This document shows, one piece after another, positions 17,661 through 26,247 of a DNA stretch of 64,000 nt (position 1 is the stretch's first letter; each line of letters opens with the position of its first letter). This DNA comes from Pseudomarimonas arenosa. Its GTDB lineage: Bacteria > Pseudomonadota > Gammaproteobacteria > Xanthomonadales > Xanthomonadaceae. The notes under the pieces are model-generated. The model had not been told where the DNA came from. It did not search any database and saw only the letters and a program-made list of their open reading frames with translations. The position numbers and the translations under genes are program-made. Location of the stretch: assembly GCF_014841215.1 (NCBI RefSeq), contig NZ_JACYTR010000007.1:1-64000 (forward strand). The letters run 5' to 3'.

Positions 17661-18761
17661 GTGATCGTATTGATCGTTGGGCGCGATGCCAGCCAAAGTG
17701 AAGGCGTGGAATCGGCACTGAGTGATCTCGGTGTTGACTGGAAGATCAAGTTTGTCGCCGACGCCAGCGCGGCCTTGAGCTATGCCCAGGCCAATCCGAT
17801 CGAAGTGGTGGTGGCGGAAATGCGTCCGATCGGCATGGAAGGCACGGCCCTTTTGGATCGGGTCAAAAGTCATCACCCGGAAGCGGCACGCATCATGCTG
17901 CTCGACGAGACCGAGGAATCCCAGGCCATGCGCGCGCTTTCCAGCGCTCACCGCCTCCTTAACAAGCCGCTGCGCGCCGAAGAGCTACTGGAAGCCGTCG
18001 AAGGCATCAGCGAACTGCACGAGATCCTCAATTCGCCGGAGTTGAAAGCCGCGGTCGGCAAGCTCGACAAGCTGCCGCCACCGCCGAAGCTGTACCTGGC
18101 CCTGACCCGGGCGCTGGATGACCCGAACGTTTCGCCAGCCTCATTGGCCACCCTGATTCAGCAGGACCCGGCGATGGCGGCCAAGGTGCTGCGCCTGTGC
18201 AACTCGGCCTATTTCTCCGGCGGTCGCACCATCACCGACATCCGCACCGCCGTGATTCGCCTCGGCCAACAGATTCTGCGCCGCATGGTGCTGGCCACCG
18301 AGGTGTTTGCCGATTCCACCAACAGCAAGGTGGACCGAGATGCCATGCGGCGCCGCGCCCTGCTCAGCTCACAGCTGGCGAGCAAGCTGCTGGCTGGAAG
18401 CAGCTCCGAGCTGGCTGGTACGGCGGCCTTGCTGGCCGAAGTCGGGATGTTGCTGCCCGGTGTGAAAATCCTCAACAAGGATGGCGAACTGGAAGGCGAA
18501 GGCCCGCACTACGCCGAGGCCGGCGCCTACATTCTGGGCATGTGGGGCTTGCCGATGCCGATCGTCGAAGCAGTCGCCAACCACCAGCAACCCGGTCGCT
18601 CGAATGCACGTGGCTTCTGGGTGCCCGGCGCGGTGCATGTGGCACGGGCACTGATTGCCCAGCAGCCGCTGGACGAGAACTATCTCAGTCAGGTCGGCAT
18701 GGCCGACAAGCTGCCGGCCTGGCAGAAGCTGGCTGAAGATCTGCTCGGCGCAGAGGAATAG
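17661..18761 (+). CDS. HDOD-domain protein with degenerate receiver domain
   Basis: This 366-residue signalling protein has an N-terminal receiver-like domain (about 1-115) and an HDOD domain (about 125-325). In the receiver domain the phospho-acceptor Asp is replaced by Glu: the segment reads VVVAEMRPIGMEG, with Glu53 at the site. The later Lys of receiver domains is kept (LLNKPLR). HDOD features include QQDPAMAAKVLRLCNSAYF and AVIRLGQQ. The GTG at 17661 is chosen because GGAGGGG lies just upstream and the REC beta-strand 1 (IVLIVG) begins there. An upstream extension is basic and unstructured. A constitutively active-like receiver is an inference from the Asp-to-Glu change. Confidence 0.88.
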   Translation: MIVLIVGRDASQSEGVESALSDLGVDWKIKFVADASAALSYAQANPIEVVVAEMRPIGMEGTALLDRVKSHHPEAARIMLLDETEESQAMRALSSAHRLLNKPLRAEELLEAVEGISELHEILNSPELKAAVGKLDKLPPPPKLYLALTRALDDPNVSPASLATLIQQDPAMAAKVLRLCNSAYFSGGRTITDIRTAVIRLGQQILRRMVLATEVFADSTNSKVDRDAMRRRALLSSQLASKLLAGSSSELAGTAALLAEVGMLLPGVKILNKDGELEGEGPHYAEAGAYILGMWGLPMPIVEAVANHQQPGRSNARGFWVPGAVHVARALIAQQPLDENYLSQVGMADKLPAWQKLAEDLLGAEE

Positions 18762-18767
18762 ACATAC

Positions 18768-18890
18768 GCCGGTGCGGCGAACCGCACCCCGTACCTGTCG
18801 TTATGGCTATCGCTCCAACATAGGGTGTGCTTTCGCAGCATTCAGCGCGGTGGTAGAAGCGACGCGCCCTACGCCTGTCGGCGCAGCAGA
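18768..18890. repeat. REP-like palindromic sequences between convergent genes
   Basis: A perfect 7-bp hairpin GGTGCGG-CGAA-CCGCACC (18771-18788) is followed by CCCGTAC. A second, imperfect inverted region runs from TAGGGTGTGC to GCGCCCTAC. Both resemble the short REP palindromes often found between gene ends in Xanthomonadales and related bacteria. The position between the convergent HDOD and trpE 3' ends fits. There is no clear T-run, so a terminator is less likely. Only one copy was noticed in this window. Confidence 0.4.
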
Positions 18891-18896
18891 CCGTAC

Positions 18897-20369
18897 CTAC
18901 AACCCACCGGCCGCCTGCGCCACGGCGCGGAACAGTGCCCGCCCCTTGTTCATGGTTTCGTCCCATTCCTTGGCCGGGTCGCTGTCGTACACGATGCCGG
19001 CCCCGGCCTGCACGTAGAGCCGGCCATCCTGAATCACTGCGGTGCGGATGGCGATGGCGGTGTCGGCGTCGCCGTGCCAGCCGACATAGCCAATGGCTCC
19101 GGCGTAGATATTGCGCTTGACCGGCTCCAGATCGCGAATGATCTCCAGCGCGCGAATCTTGGGCGCACCGCTCACCGTTCCCGCGGGAAAGGTAGCTTTC
19201 AGCACATCGGCGTAGTTCAGTCCTTCGCGCAATGAACCATCGACTTCACTGACGATGTGCATGACATGGCTATAACGCTCGATAACAAATTGCTCGGATA
19301 GCCGCACCGTACCCGCCTGGGCCACCCGGCCGACGTCATTACGGCCCAAATCGATCAGCATCAGGTGCTCGGCACGCTCTTTCGGGTCGGCCAGCAGTTC
19401 GACCTCCAGGGCCTGATCTTCCTCCGGCGAAGCGCCACGCGGGCGGGTGCCGGCGATCGGGCGCACGGTGACCTTGCCCTGCTGCAGGCGAACCAGGATC
19501 TCCGGCGATGAGCCCACCACCTGGGTTCGGCCGACATCAAGAAAGTACATGTAGGGCGAGGGATTGAGGGCGCGCAAGGCACGGTACACATCCACCGGCC
19601 GCGCCTGGAACGGCACCGACATGCGCTGGCTCAACACCACCTGAAAGATATCGCCGGCGCGAATGTATTCCTTCGATTGCTCCACTGCCTGGATAAAGCC
19701 CTCGCGGGTAAAGCCTGACTTGAAGTCCTGCTCGTCGAGCAAGTCAGGCTTCAACACATCGGGATACGCGGTGCCTGCGTGACGCAAGCGGTACACCAGG
19801 GCATCAAGCCGGCGCTGCGCCTTGACCCAGGCCTGCGGCTCCGCAGGGTCGGCATGCACCACCAGGTACAAGCGGCCCTTGAGGTTGTCGAATACCGCCA
19901 CCTCCTCGCTCAGCATCAGCAGGATGTCGGGCGTGCCGAGTTCATCGGGCTTGTCAGTTTCGCCAAGGCGCGGCTCAATCATCGACACGCATTCGAAGCC
20001 GAACCAACCCACCAGGCCTCCAGTGAACTCCGGCAGACCCTCCAGCTTCGGCACCCGAAAGCCGGCCCGCAGCCGCTCGACCTCGCCCAGTGGATCAGCC
20101 ACCTCACGCTGTTCCACCACCTCACCGAAATCACTCACCCGCAAACGATGACCGCTGAACGCATAGGTACGCCTGCAAGGCAGGCCAATGATTGAATAGC
20201 GCCCCCAGTTCTCGCCGCCTTCCACCGACTCGAGCAGATAGGTGTGTGGGGCATCGGCGAATTTCAGATACACCGACAACGGGGTGTCGAGATCCGACAG
20301 CACCTCGCGCACCACCGGCACGCGATTGAATCCTTGGTCGGCGTAGCGGGCAAAGCTCTCAGTGTTCAT
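18897..20369 (-). CDS. trpE: Anthranilate synthase component I
   Basis: TrpE makes anthranilate from chorismate in tryptophan biosynthesis, with ammonia from TrpG. The 490-residue length is standard. Visible motifs are the LLES segment of the tryptophan feedback site near residue 46, GDIFQVVLSQR, NPSPYMYFL, the PIAGTRPRG active-site block, DLGRNDVGRVA, FPAGTVSGAPK and the C-terminal GAGIVYDSDP. The upstream gap of 73 bases to the Anbu gene is too short for a full trp leader/attenuator. trpG, trpD and trpC are not in this window. Confidence 0.97.
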   Translation of the reverse strand: MNTESFARYADQGFNRVPVVREVLSDLDTPLSVYLKFADAPHTYLLESVEGGENWGRYSIIGLPCRRTYAFSGHRLRVSDFGEVVEQREVADPLGEVERLRAGFRVPKLEGLPEFTGGLVGWFGFECVSMIEPRLGETDKPDELGTPDILLMLSEEVAVFDNLKGRLYLVVHADPAEPQAWVKAQRRLDALVYRLRHAGTAYPDVLKPDLLDEQDFKSGFTREGFIQAVEQSKEYIRAGDIFQVVLSQRMSVPFQARPVDVYRALRALNPSPYMYFLDVGRTQVVGSSPEILVRLQQGKVTVRPIAGTRPRGASPEEDQALEVELLADPKERAEHLMLIDLGRNDVGRVAQAGTVRLSEQFVIERYSHVMHIVSEVDGSLREGLNYADVLKATFPAGTVSGAPKIRALEIIRDLEPVKRNIYAGAIGYVGWHGDADTAIAIRTAVIQDGRLYVQAGAGIVYDSDPAKEWDETMNKGRALFRAVAQAAGGL

Positions 20370-20442
20370 GGGTCGGCGATCAATCAGCGGCCCCGCAGTA
20401 TGCCAGCCTCAGAATGGGCTGACATGACCCGAGCGCCTGTGC

Positions 20443-21183
20443 TTACAACGGATACGGCGGGTTCGGCAGCGTGCGATAGGCCTGACGCAGCGCATCCGAC
20501 CAACTGGCACGCAGCTGACTGAAGTATTCATCGTTCTCGCCGATTCGCCAGCAGCGGCTGAGGTCGAGGCTGTCTTTGGGATAGACCATCAGGTCCAGCG
20601 GCAGCCCAACGCCCAGGTTGGAACGCAGGGTCGAATCCATCGAAATCAGGCCCAGCTTGACCCCGTCGAGCAGCGAGGTATCCGGTGATACGGCGCGATC
20701 GAGAATCGGCTTGCCGTATTTGTGTTCGCCGATCTGCAGGAATGGCGTATCGCGGGTGGCGGCGATGAAATTGCCGGCCGAGTAGACCTGGAACAGACGC
20801 ATCGTGCGGTCCTTCAGCTGCCCGCCAAGCAGCACGGAGACATCGAAGCTCACCCCCTGGTCCTGCATCGCCTCGCCGTGGGTGCGGTAAACCCGGCGCA
20901 CGGCTTCTCCGACCAGGGAAGCGGCGGCGAACATCGAAGGCACGCTGTAGATGGTCTCCTGCTCGCCGCTTTCGGGATGCTTCAATCCATCCTGGATCAG
21001 ATTCATCACCGCCTGCGACACGGCAAGATTGCCGGCCGTCATCGCCACGATGGCGCGTTCGCCGGCGCGCTGAAACACATACTGCTTGCCGAAGCAGGAG
21101 ATGTTGTCCATGCCCGCATTGGTGCGGGTATCGGCCAGCATGACCAATCCCTGATCCAGATACAGGCCCACGCAATAGGTCAT
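20443..21183 (-). CDS. Anbu, proteasome-like peptidase
   Basis: Anbu is the ancestral beta-subunit-like bacterial relative of the 20S proteasome and HslV, an N-terminal nucleophile hydrolase. The 246-residue product begins MTYCVGLYLDQGLVMLADTRTNAG (shown in parts: MTYCVGL and LADTRTNAG). Removing Met would expose the catalytic Thr, with Asp17 and Lys32 at the expected positions. Anbu proteins have been reported to form open-ring or helical assemblies and have no known partner ATPase. Downstream of a 162-base gap it follows transglutaminase, alpha-E and ATP-grasp genes in the same direction. Comparative work has linked these gene families into a predicted peptide-tagging or peptide-synthesis system. 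Confidence 0.93.
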   Translation of the reverse strand: MTYCVGLYLDQGLVMLADTRTNAGMDNISCFGKQYVFQRAGERAIVAMTAGNLAVSQAVMNLIQDGLKHPESGEQETIYSVPSMFAAASLVGEAVRRVYRTHGEAMQDQGVSFDVSVLLGGQLKDRTMRLFQVYSAGNFIAATRDTPFLQIGEHKYGKPILDRAVSPDTSLLDGVKLGLISMDSTLRSNLGVGLPLDLMVYPKDSLDLSRCWRIGENDEYFSQLRASWSDALRQAYRTLPNPPYPL

Positions 21184-21345
21184 CGCTCAGCGCTCAAGAA
21201 GGCTCGGCACAAGCTTAGCAGCCGTTACCTGGTCTGAGTTGCAGCGTTGTCGTTTGACAGGCCGCAGCAGCGGCTCGCTGGGCTGTGCGTGCCGCAGGCC
21301 GCGGAGTTGGTTGTCGCACGCCGGCCTCGACAGGCTCGACTGCCG

Positions 21346-22185
21346 CTATTGCTGAACTGGCTGCGATTGGGTCCGAGCCGGATCGGCCGACACCTGGGCC
21401 ACGCTGACATTGACCTCCAGCGACTCCACCGTACCGCCCTGGCGCAGACCGCGGATCGGCGCCGCATCGCGGGCATCGCGGCCCACCGCCACCCGGACGT
21501 AGGACTCGGTGGGACAGATCCGATTGGCCGGATCAAACCCGACCCAGCCCAGATCGTCGATGTAAAGCTCGCTCCAGGCATGCGAGGCTGGCGACACTGA
21601 ATCGCCATCGATCCACAGATAGCCGGAGACATAGCGCGCCGGCCGCTGCAGAATGCGCGCGCAGGCGATCATCACGTGGGCGTGGTCCTGGCACACGCCA
21701 TAACCGTGCGCCAGCGCCTCCGACGCGTCGGTCTCAGAATGAGTCTCTTCGGTCTTGAACTCCACCGCCTCGCGTACCACGCGCATCAACTGGTGCGCCT
21801 GCTCCAGCCCGCGATGCCGACGACAACGCTCGGCCAGCTCACGCAAGGCCTGATCGGGCTGGGTCAGCACCGACGGGGCGCAGTAGAACAGTGGATCCAG
21901 CAGTTCTTCGCTGCCCTGGATCACGCCGTGACGGTCCTCGGTGATGACCTGCCCCACCACGCCGACACACAGCTCATCGAGCGGGCCATCGGCACTATAG
22001 GTGGCTTCGGCGTTGCCAAATCCATCGCGACTGCGGGGGCGCAGACCGCGCCCTCCGACCATCACCTGCCAGTCGAGCACCTGCTGACCGGCCACCGGCG
22101 CCGGCCATAGCCGCATGGCTTGCACGATACGTCGCGCTGGCGTTTGGTAGCGATACACCGTGTTGTGATGGATACGTAGTCGCAT
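21346..22185 (-). CDS. Transglutaminase-like protein of the Anbu/ATP-grasp cluster
   Basis: This 279-residue cytoplasmic protein has an N-terminal beta domain (bacterial transglutaminase-like N-terminal region, with RIHHNTVYRY at the start) and a transglutaminase core. The catalytic triad is visible as Cys in HGYGVCQDHAH, His in SPASHAWSELY and Asp in WVGFDPANR. Such proteins act as peptidases or amide-bond formers. Its ATG lies five bases after the alpha-E stop codon, so translation is probably coupled. The C-terminal tail after VNVSVAQV is short and not conserved. The substrate is unknown. Confidence 0.93.
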   Translation of the reverse strand: MRLRIHHNTVYRYQTPARRIVQAMRLWPAPVAGQQVLDWQVMVGGRGLRPRSRDGFGNAEATYSADGPLDELCVGVVGQVITEDRHGVIQGSEELLDPLFYCAPSVLTQPDQALRELAERCRRHRGLEQAHQLMRVVREAVEFKTEETHSETDASEALAHGYGVCQDHAHVMIACARILQRPARYVSGYLWIDGDSVSPASHAWSELYIDDLGWVGFDPANRICPTESYVRVAVGRDARDAAPIRGLRQGGTVESLEVNVSVAQVSADPARTQSQPVQQ

Positions 22186-22190
22186 GAGGA

Positions 22191-23132
22191 TCAGCCCCCG
22201 AACAAGTGGGAACGGGCGATCTCGCCGCCAAGCTCGGCAGTGCGATCGACGATATCAGATAAGTACTCGTGCAGCCCCTGCTCCATCACCGTTTCGATCG
22301 ATCCGTAGCGCAGCTGCACGTGAAGACCATGAGCTGCCTGCTTGGCTTCGGCCACGCGCTTCGGATCCTGCCCTTCGATTCGGTCCAGATGCTCGGTGAT
22401 GCGTTGATAGCAGAACAAGAGTGAGCGCGGGAACTCCGGGCGCAAGATCAGCAGTTCGGCCACCTGCGGCGGCTGCACCTTGCCCTGAAACAGCACGCGA
22501 TAGGCGCGCCGCGCCGCCACCACACGCAGTATCGCCAGCCACTGGTAGTAGTCGACCACGCCGCCGACGTCCTCAACCCGGGGCAGGCGGACGTGGTACT
22601 TCACATCGAGCAGACGCGCGGTATTGTCGGCGCGCTCCAGAAACTGCCCCAGGCGGGCAAAGTGAAAGCCATCCATCCTTAACATGGTGTTGGCGTATAC
22701 ACCCTGAAACAGGCCGACCCGGGCCTTGACCCATTCAAGGAATTCGATTGCCGAATCTTGTTCGAGGCCACGCTTGAAATCGCGCAGTTCAAGCCAGGTG
22801 CCATTGACCGCCTCCCACATCTCACGCGTCAACGCGGTTCGCACTGCGCGAGCGTTGCGACGCGCGGTCTCTATACAGCTGACGATCGACGAGGTATTAG
22901 CCGGATCAAAGGCCAGATAGTCGACCACGCTGGCCTCATTGGCCTGGCGCTCGGGAAAGAAGCTGTCTTTCGCACCTGCAGCGACGATTGCCGATTGCCA
23001 CTCGCTGTCGCTATCGGCATCCGGACGCACGGCGCTCATATGACCGGCGACCTGCAGCAGCCGGGCGAGGTAGTCGGCGCGCTCCATGTAACGCGACAGC
23101 CAGAACAGGTTCTCTGCAATTCGCGCAAGCAT
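22191..23132 (-). CDS. Alpha-E domain protein
   Basis: This 313-residue all-helical protein belongs to the alpha-E family, found next to circularly permuted ATP-grasp proteins. The start MLARIAENLFWLSRYMERAD is diagnostic, and a second ER-AD motif occurs in ARLGQFLERADNTARLLDVKY (shown as QFLERADNTARL). The ATG at 23132 lies two bases after the stop of the ATP-grasp gene. A longer frame to 23315 overlaps that gene and is not credible. The role is unknown. It is thought to be an accessory or substrate-binding partner of the ligase. Confidence 0.93.
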   Translation of the reverse strand: MLARIAENLFWLSRYMERADYLARLLQVAGHMSAVRPDADSDSEWQSAIVAAGAKDSFFPERQANEASVVDYLAFDPANTSSIVSCIETARRNARAVRTALTREMWEAVNGTWLELRDFKRGLEQDSAIEFLEWVKARVGLFQGVYANTMLRMDGFHFARLGQFLERADNTARLLDVKYHVRLPRVEDVGGVVDYYQWLAILRVVAARRAYRVLFQGKVQPPQVAELLILRPEFPRSLLFCYQRITEHLDRIEGQDPKRVAEAKQAAHGLHVQLRYGSIETVMEQGLHEYLSDIVDRTAELGGEIARSHLFGG

Positions 23133-23134
23133 GA

Positions 23135-24538
23135 TCAGCCCTCCAGCACCCAGGTGTCCTTGGTGCCTCCGCCCTGCGACGAGTTCACCACCAGACTGCC
23201 CTCTTTCAGTGCCACCCGAGTCAGCCCACCGGGCACGATGCGGATCTGGTCGCCACTGAGGACGAACGGTCGTAGATCGACATGACGCGGCGCCAAGCCC
23301 GACTCGACGTAACAAGGCACGGTCGACAGCGCCAGCGTCGGCTGGGCAATGTAGTCCTGCGGCCTGGCCTTCAGGACCCGTGCAAACTCCTGGCGCTCGG
23401 CCTGGCTGGCATGCGGACCCACCAGCATGCCGTAGCCGCCGGATCCGTGAACCGCTTTAACTACAAGTTCATCCAGATGCTCCAGCACATAGGCCAGCTC
23501 ATCGGGCTTCTTACAGTCGTGGGTCGGCACATTCTGCAGCAGGGGTTCCTCGCCCAAATAGAAGCGCACCATCTCCGGCACATAGATGTACACCGCCTTG
23601 TCATCGGCAATGCCGGCACCGATCGCGTTGCACAGGGTCAGATTGCCGGCACAGCTGGCATAGTGCAGACCCGGCACGCCGAGCATGGATTCGGGCTTGA
23701 ACACCAGCGGATCGAGATAGTCATCGTCGATGCGCCGATACAACACATCGATTCGTTCAAGACCCCGGGTGGTGCGCATGTAGCAGATATCGTCCTGCAC
23801 CAGCAGGTCCTGCCCCTCGACCAGACCAATGCCCATCTCATCGGCCAGGAAGGCATGCTCGTAGTAGGCGCTGTTGTAGATGCCCGGCGTCAGCAGAGCC
23901 ATCTTTGGCTCGCCCTCGCAGTTGCGCGGCGCCACTGAACGCAGGGTTTCCAGCAATTCGTCCGGATAATGCGCCACTGGCGCCACCCGCGCCTTGCGAA
24001 AAATCTCCGGGAACAGACGCAGCATCACCTCGCGATTTTCCAGCATGTAGGACACGCCCGACGGAGTACGGCAGTTGTCCTCCAACACGTAGTACTCATC
24101 AGGCCCGGTGCGCACCATATCGACGCCGGCGATATGGGTGTACACATTGTGCGGCAGATCCTGCCCCACCATTTCTGGGCGAAACTGCGGGTTATGCAGG
24201 ATCAGCTCCTTGGGAACCTTGCCGGCACGCAGGATCTCCTGCCCGTGATAGATATCGTGGATAAAGGCGTTCAGCGCCCGAACGCGCTGTTCCAGACCAC
24301 GTTTCAGGCGCTGCCATTCGGCCTGCGCCAGCACCCGCGGCACCAGATCAAAGGGAATCAAGCGCTCCGGATCGCCACCCTCGGTGTATACCGCAAAGGT
24401 AATGCCGATGCGGCGAAACAGCACCTCGGCTTCAGCCCGCTTGTGGTGCAACTGGTCGGCCGGCAAAGCCTTTAGCCAGGCGTCGATCAAGGCATACGGG
24501 GGGCGAATCGCCTCACCCAGTCCCATTTCGTCGAACAT
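23135..24538 (-). CDS. Circularly permuted ATP-grasp peptide ligase-like protein
   Basis: This 467-residue protein is a circularly permuted ATP-grasp enzyme (CP_ATPgrasp family), predicted to form amide bonds using ATP. Segments typical of the family are YTEGGDPERLIPFDLVPR (as GGDPERLIPFDLVPR), the DIYHGQEIL motif, the VLEDNCRTPSGVSYMLENR ATP/Mg-binding region, VVKAVHGSGGYGMLVGP, and the C-terminal GGLTRVALKEGSLVVNSSQGGG block. The ATG at 24538 has GGAG upstream and a family-like MFDEM start. It is the first gene of the apparent four-gene unit that ends with Anbu. Confidence 0.94.
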   Translation of the reverse strand: MFDEMGLGEAIRPPYALIDAWLKALPADQLHHKRAEAEVLFRRIGITFAVYTEGGDPERLIPFDLVPRVLAQAEWQRLKRGLEQRVRALNAFIHDIYHGQEILRAGKVPKELILHNPQFRPEMVGQDLPHNVYTHIAGVDMVRTGPDEYYVLEDNCRTPSGVSYMLENREVMLRLFPEIFRKARVAPVAHYPDELLETLRSVAPRNCEGEPKMALLTPGIYNSAYYEHAFLADEMGIGLVEGQDLLVQDDICYMRTTRGLERIDVLYRRIDDDYLDPLVFKPESMLGVPGLHYASCAGNLTLCNAIGAGIADDKAVYIYVPEMVRFYLGEEPLLQNVPTHDCKKPDELAYVLEHLDELVVKAVHGSGGYGMLVGPHASQAERQEFARVLKARPQDYIAQPTLALSTVPCYVESGLAPRHVDLRPFVLSGDQIRIVPGGLTRVALKEGSLVVNSSQGGGTKDTWVLEG

Positions 24539-24618
24539 GGGGGTCTCCGCGCGTCGCTGAGACACCAGCCTGCCCAGGTTTGCTACCCTGGGTCAAGCGC
24601 AACAGCGAATCCGCGTCG

Positions 24619-26172
24619 TCAACACGGCTCGCGCGCGCCCTCAGCGAGCCGCCTTCGCCAACGCTCGGCTTGCTCGCGAATCGCCTGCAGTTGCGCCTGT
24701 TTTCCGCTCAGCGCGCGCCATTGCAATGCGGTGCGCGGATGTTGGGCGAAGCGCTGCTGGTGTCGATCAAGAAAATCCCAGTACAGCGTGGTGAACGGGC
24801 AGGCCTTCTCACCGACCGCCAAGGCGGGATCGAAGCGGCAGTGCTGACAATAGTTCGACATGCGTTTGACATAGGCGCCACTGGCGACATAGGGCTTGCT
24901 GACCATGTGGCCGCCATCGGCGTATTGACTCATGCCCAGCACATTGGGCAATTCCACCCATTCCACCGCATCGACGTATACCGCCAGAAACCAGCGATGG
25001 ATCGCCTCTGGCCGCACGCCGAGCAACAGTGCGAAGTTGCCCAACACCATCAGCCTTTGAATATGGTGTGCGTATCCATAACTCATCGTTTGGCCAACAC
25101 ACTCGCTCAGACAGTGCATGTCGGTGTCGCCACCCCAGTACAGCCACGGCAGCGGCTGCCCGTGCGCCAGAATGTTCTGTTCAGCGAACTGCGGCATGCG
25201 CAGCCAGTACACGCCGCGCACAAACTCACGCCAACCCAGCACCTGACGCACAAAGCCTTCAACCGCCTCAATCGGCGCCTGCCTCGACTGCAGTGCATCG
25301 ACGGCCGCCTCGATCACCCGCCGCGGATGAATCAGCTTCAGATTCAACGCCGCTGACAACCGCGCATGGTAGAGCCAGGGCTCTCCGCTCCACATGGCGT
25401 CCTGATACTGGCCGAAGGCCGGCAGACGCTGCTCGATGAAATCCTCGAGTGCCTGCTCGGCCTGGGCCGGTGTCAGCGGCCAATCGAACGCTTCCAAGGA
25501 TCCTGGATGGTGCGGAAAGTGCCGTTCCACCGCCTGCAATACCTCGCGAGTCGGGGCGTCGGGCTGGAAGGCACACGGCGCCGGCAGCATGCCCGGGCCC
25601 TGGCGAGCAAAACTGCCGCGATTCCTTGCATCGAAGTTCCAGGCGCCGCCAACCGGTTGGCCCTGCTCATCGAGCAAGATCCGGTAGCGTTTGCGCATGT
25701 AGTGATAGAAGTGCTCCATACGCAGCTGTTTGCGGCCACGCGCCCAGTCGGCAAACTCATCCGGCTGGCAAAGAAAATGCCGATCGGGGTAGTCGATCCA
25801 GCGTGCACCGGCCTGTTCGGCCGCGGCCCTCAACGCCGCGCAAAGGCGCCACTCGCCGGGCTGCACGCAGCACACTTGCTGCGCCGCCAGCCGACTGACT
25901 GATGCGTTAAGGGCCTGCGACAGGGTTTCATGTGGGTGCTCACCGAGGCGTAGATACTCCAGCGGCCAGCCGCGTTGTCGCAAGACCACAGAGAAATGCC
26001 GCATTGCGGCCAGAAAGATCGCGATGCGCGCCTTGTGCGAAGGCACATGCTGAGCCTCGCTCGACACTTCGGCCATCCACAGGCAGTCCTGCGCCGGATC
26101 GAAGTCATCGAACAGGGCGCTGTCCAGATCGAGTTGATCGCCCAGCACCACGCATAAGCGGCGAATGGCCAC
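24619..26172 (-). CDS. FeS bacterial cryptochrome/photolyase (FeS-BCP)
   Basis: This 517-residue flavoprotein of the photolyase superfamily has the four cysteines that bind a 4Fe-4S cluster in FeS-BCP enzymes: C354, C442, C445 and C458. Their spacing is the same as that of Agrobacterium PhrB (C350, C438, C441, C454). The core contains GYAHHIQRLMVLGNFALL and VYVDAVEWVELPNVLGMS, typical of the FAD-binding helical domain. The likely activity is light-driven repair of (6-4) photoproducts. The start is GTG at 26172 with GGGAG nine bases upstream. It follows the ATP-grasp gene set but reads towards it with an 80-base gap, so co-transcription is possible. Confidence 0.94.
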   Translation of the reverse strand: MAIRRLCVVLGDQLDLDSALFDDFDPAQDCLWMAEVSSEAQHVPSHKARIAIFLAAMRHFSVVLRQRGWPLEYLRLGEHPHETLSQALNASVSRLAAQQVCCVQPGEWRLCAALRAAAEQAGARWIDYPDRHFLCQPDEFADWARGRKQLRMEHFYHYMRKRYRILLDEQGQPVGGAWNFDARNRGSFARQGPGMLPAPCAFQPDAPTREVLQAVERHFPHHPGSLEAFDWPLTPAQAEQALEDFIEQRLPAFGQYQDAMWSGEPWLYHARLSAALNLKLIHPRRVIEAAVDALQSRQAPIEAVEGFVRQVLGWREFVRGVYWLRMPQFAEQNILAHGQPLPWLYWGGDTDMHCLSECVGQTMSYGYAHHIQRLMVLGNFALLLGVRPEAIHRWFLAVYVDAVEWVELPNVLGMSQYADGGHMVSKPYVASGAYVKRMSNYCQHCRFDPALAVGEKACPFTTLYWDFLDRHQQRFAQHPRTALQWRALSGKQAQLQAIREQAERWRRRLAEGAREPC

Positions 26173-26247
26173 GGCTTGATGCTCCCTTGCACCGGTAGAC
26201 AGCCTAGCCGAGGCACTGTCGGGCCGATGTCGAGGCCGGCGAGTCGC

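Noticed and set aside
20370-20442. trp leader peptide and attenuator upstream of trpE
   Set aside because: The gap is 73 bases, and no Trp-rich mini-ORF or alternative hairpins are seen.
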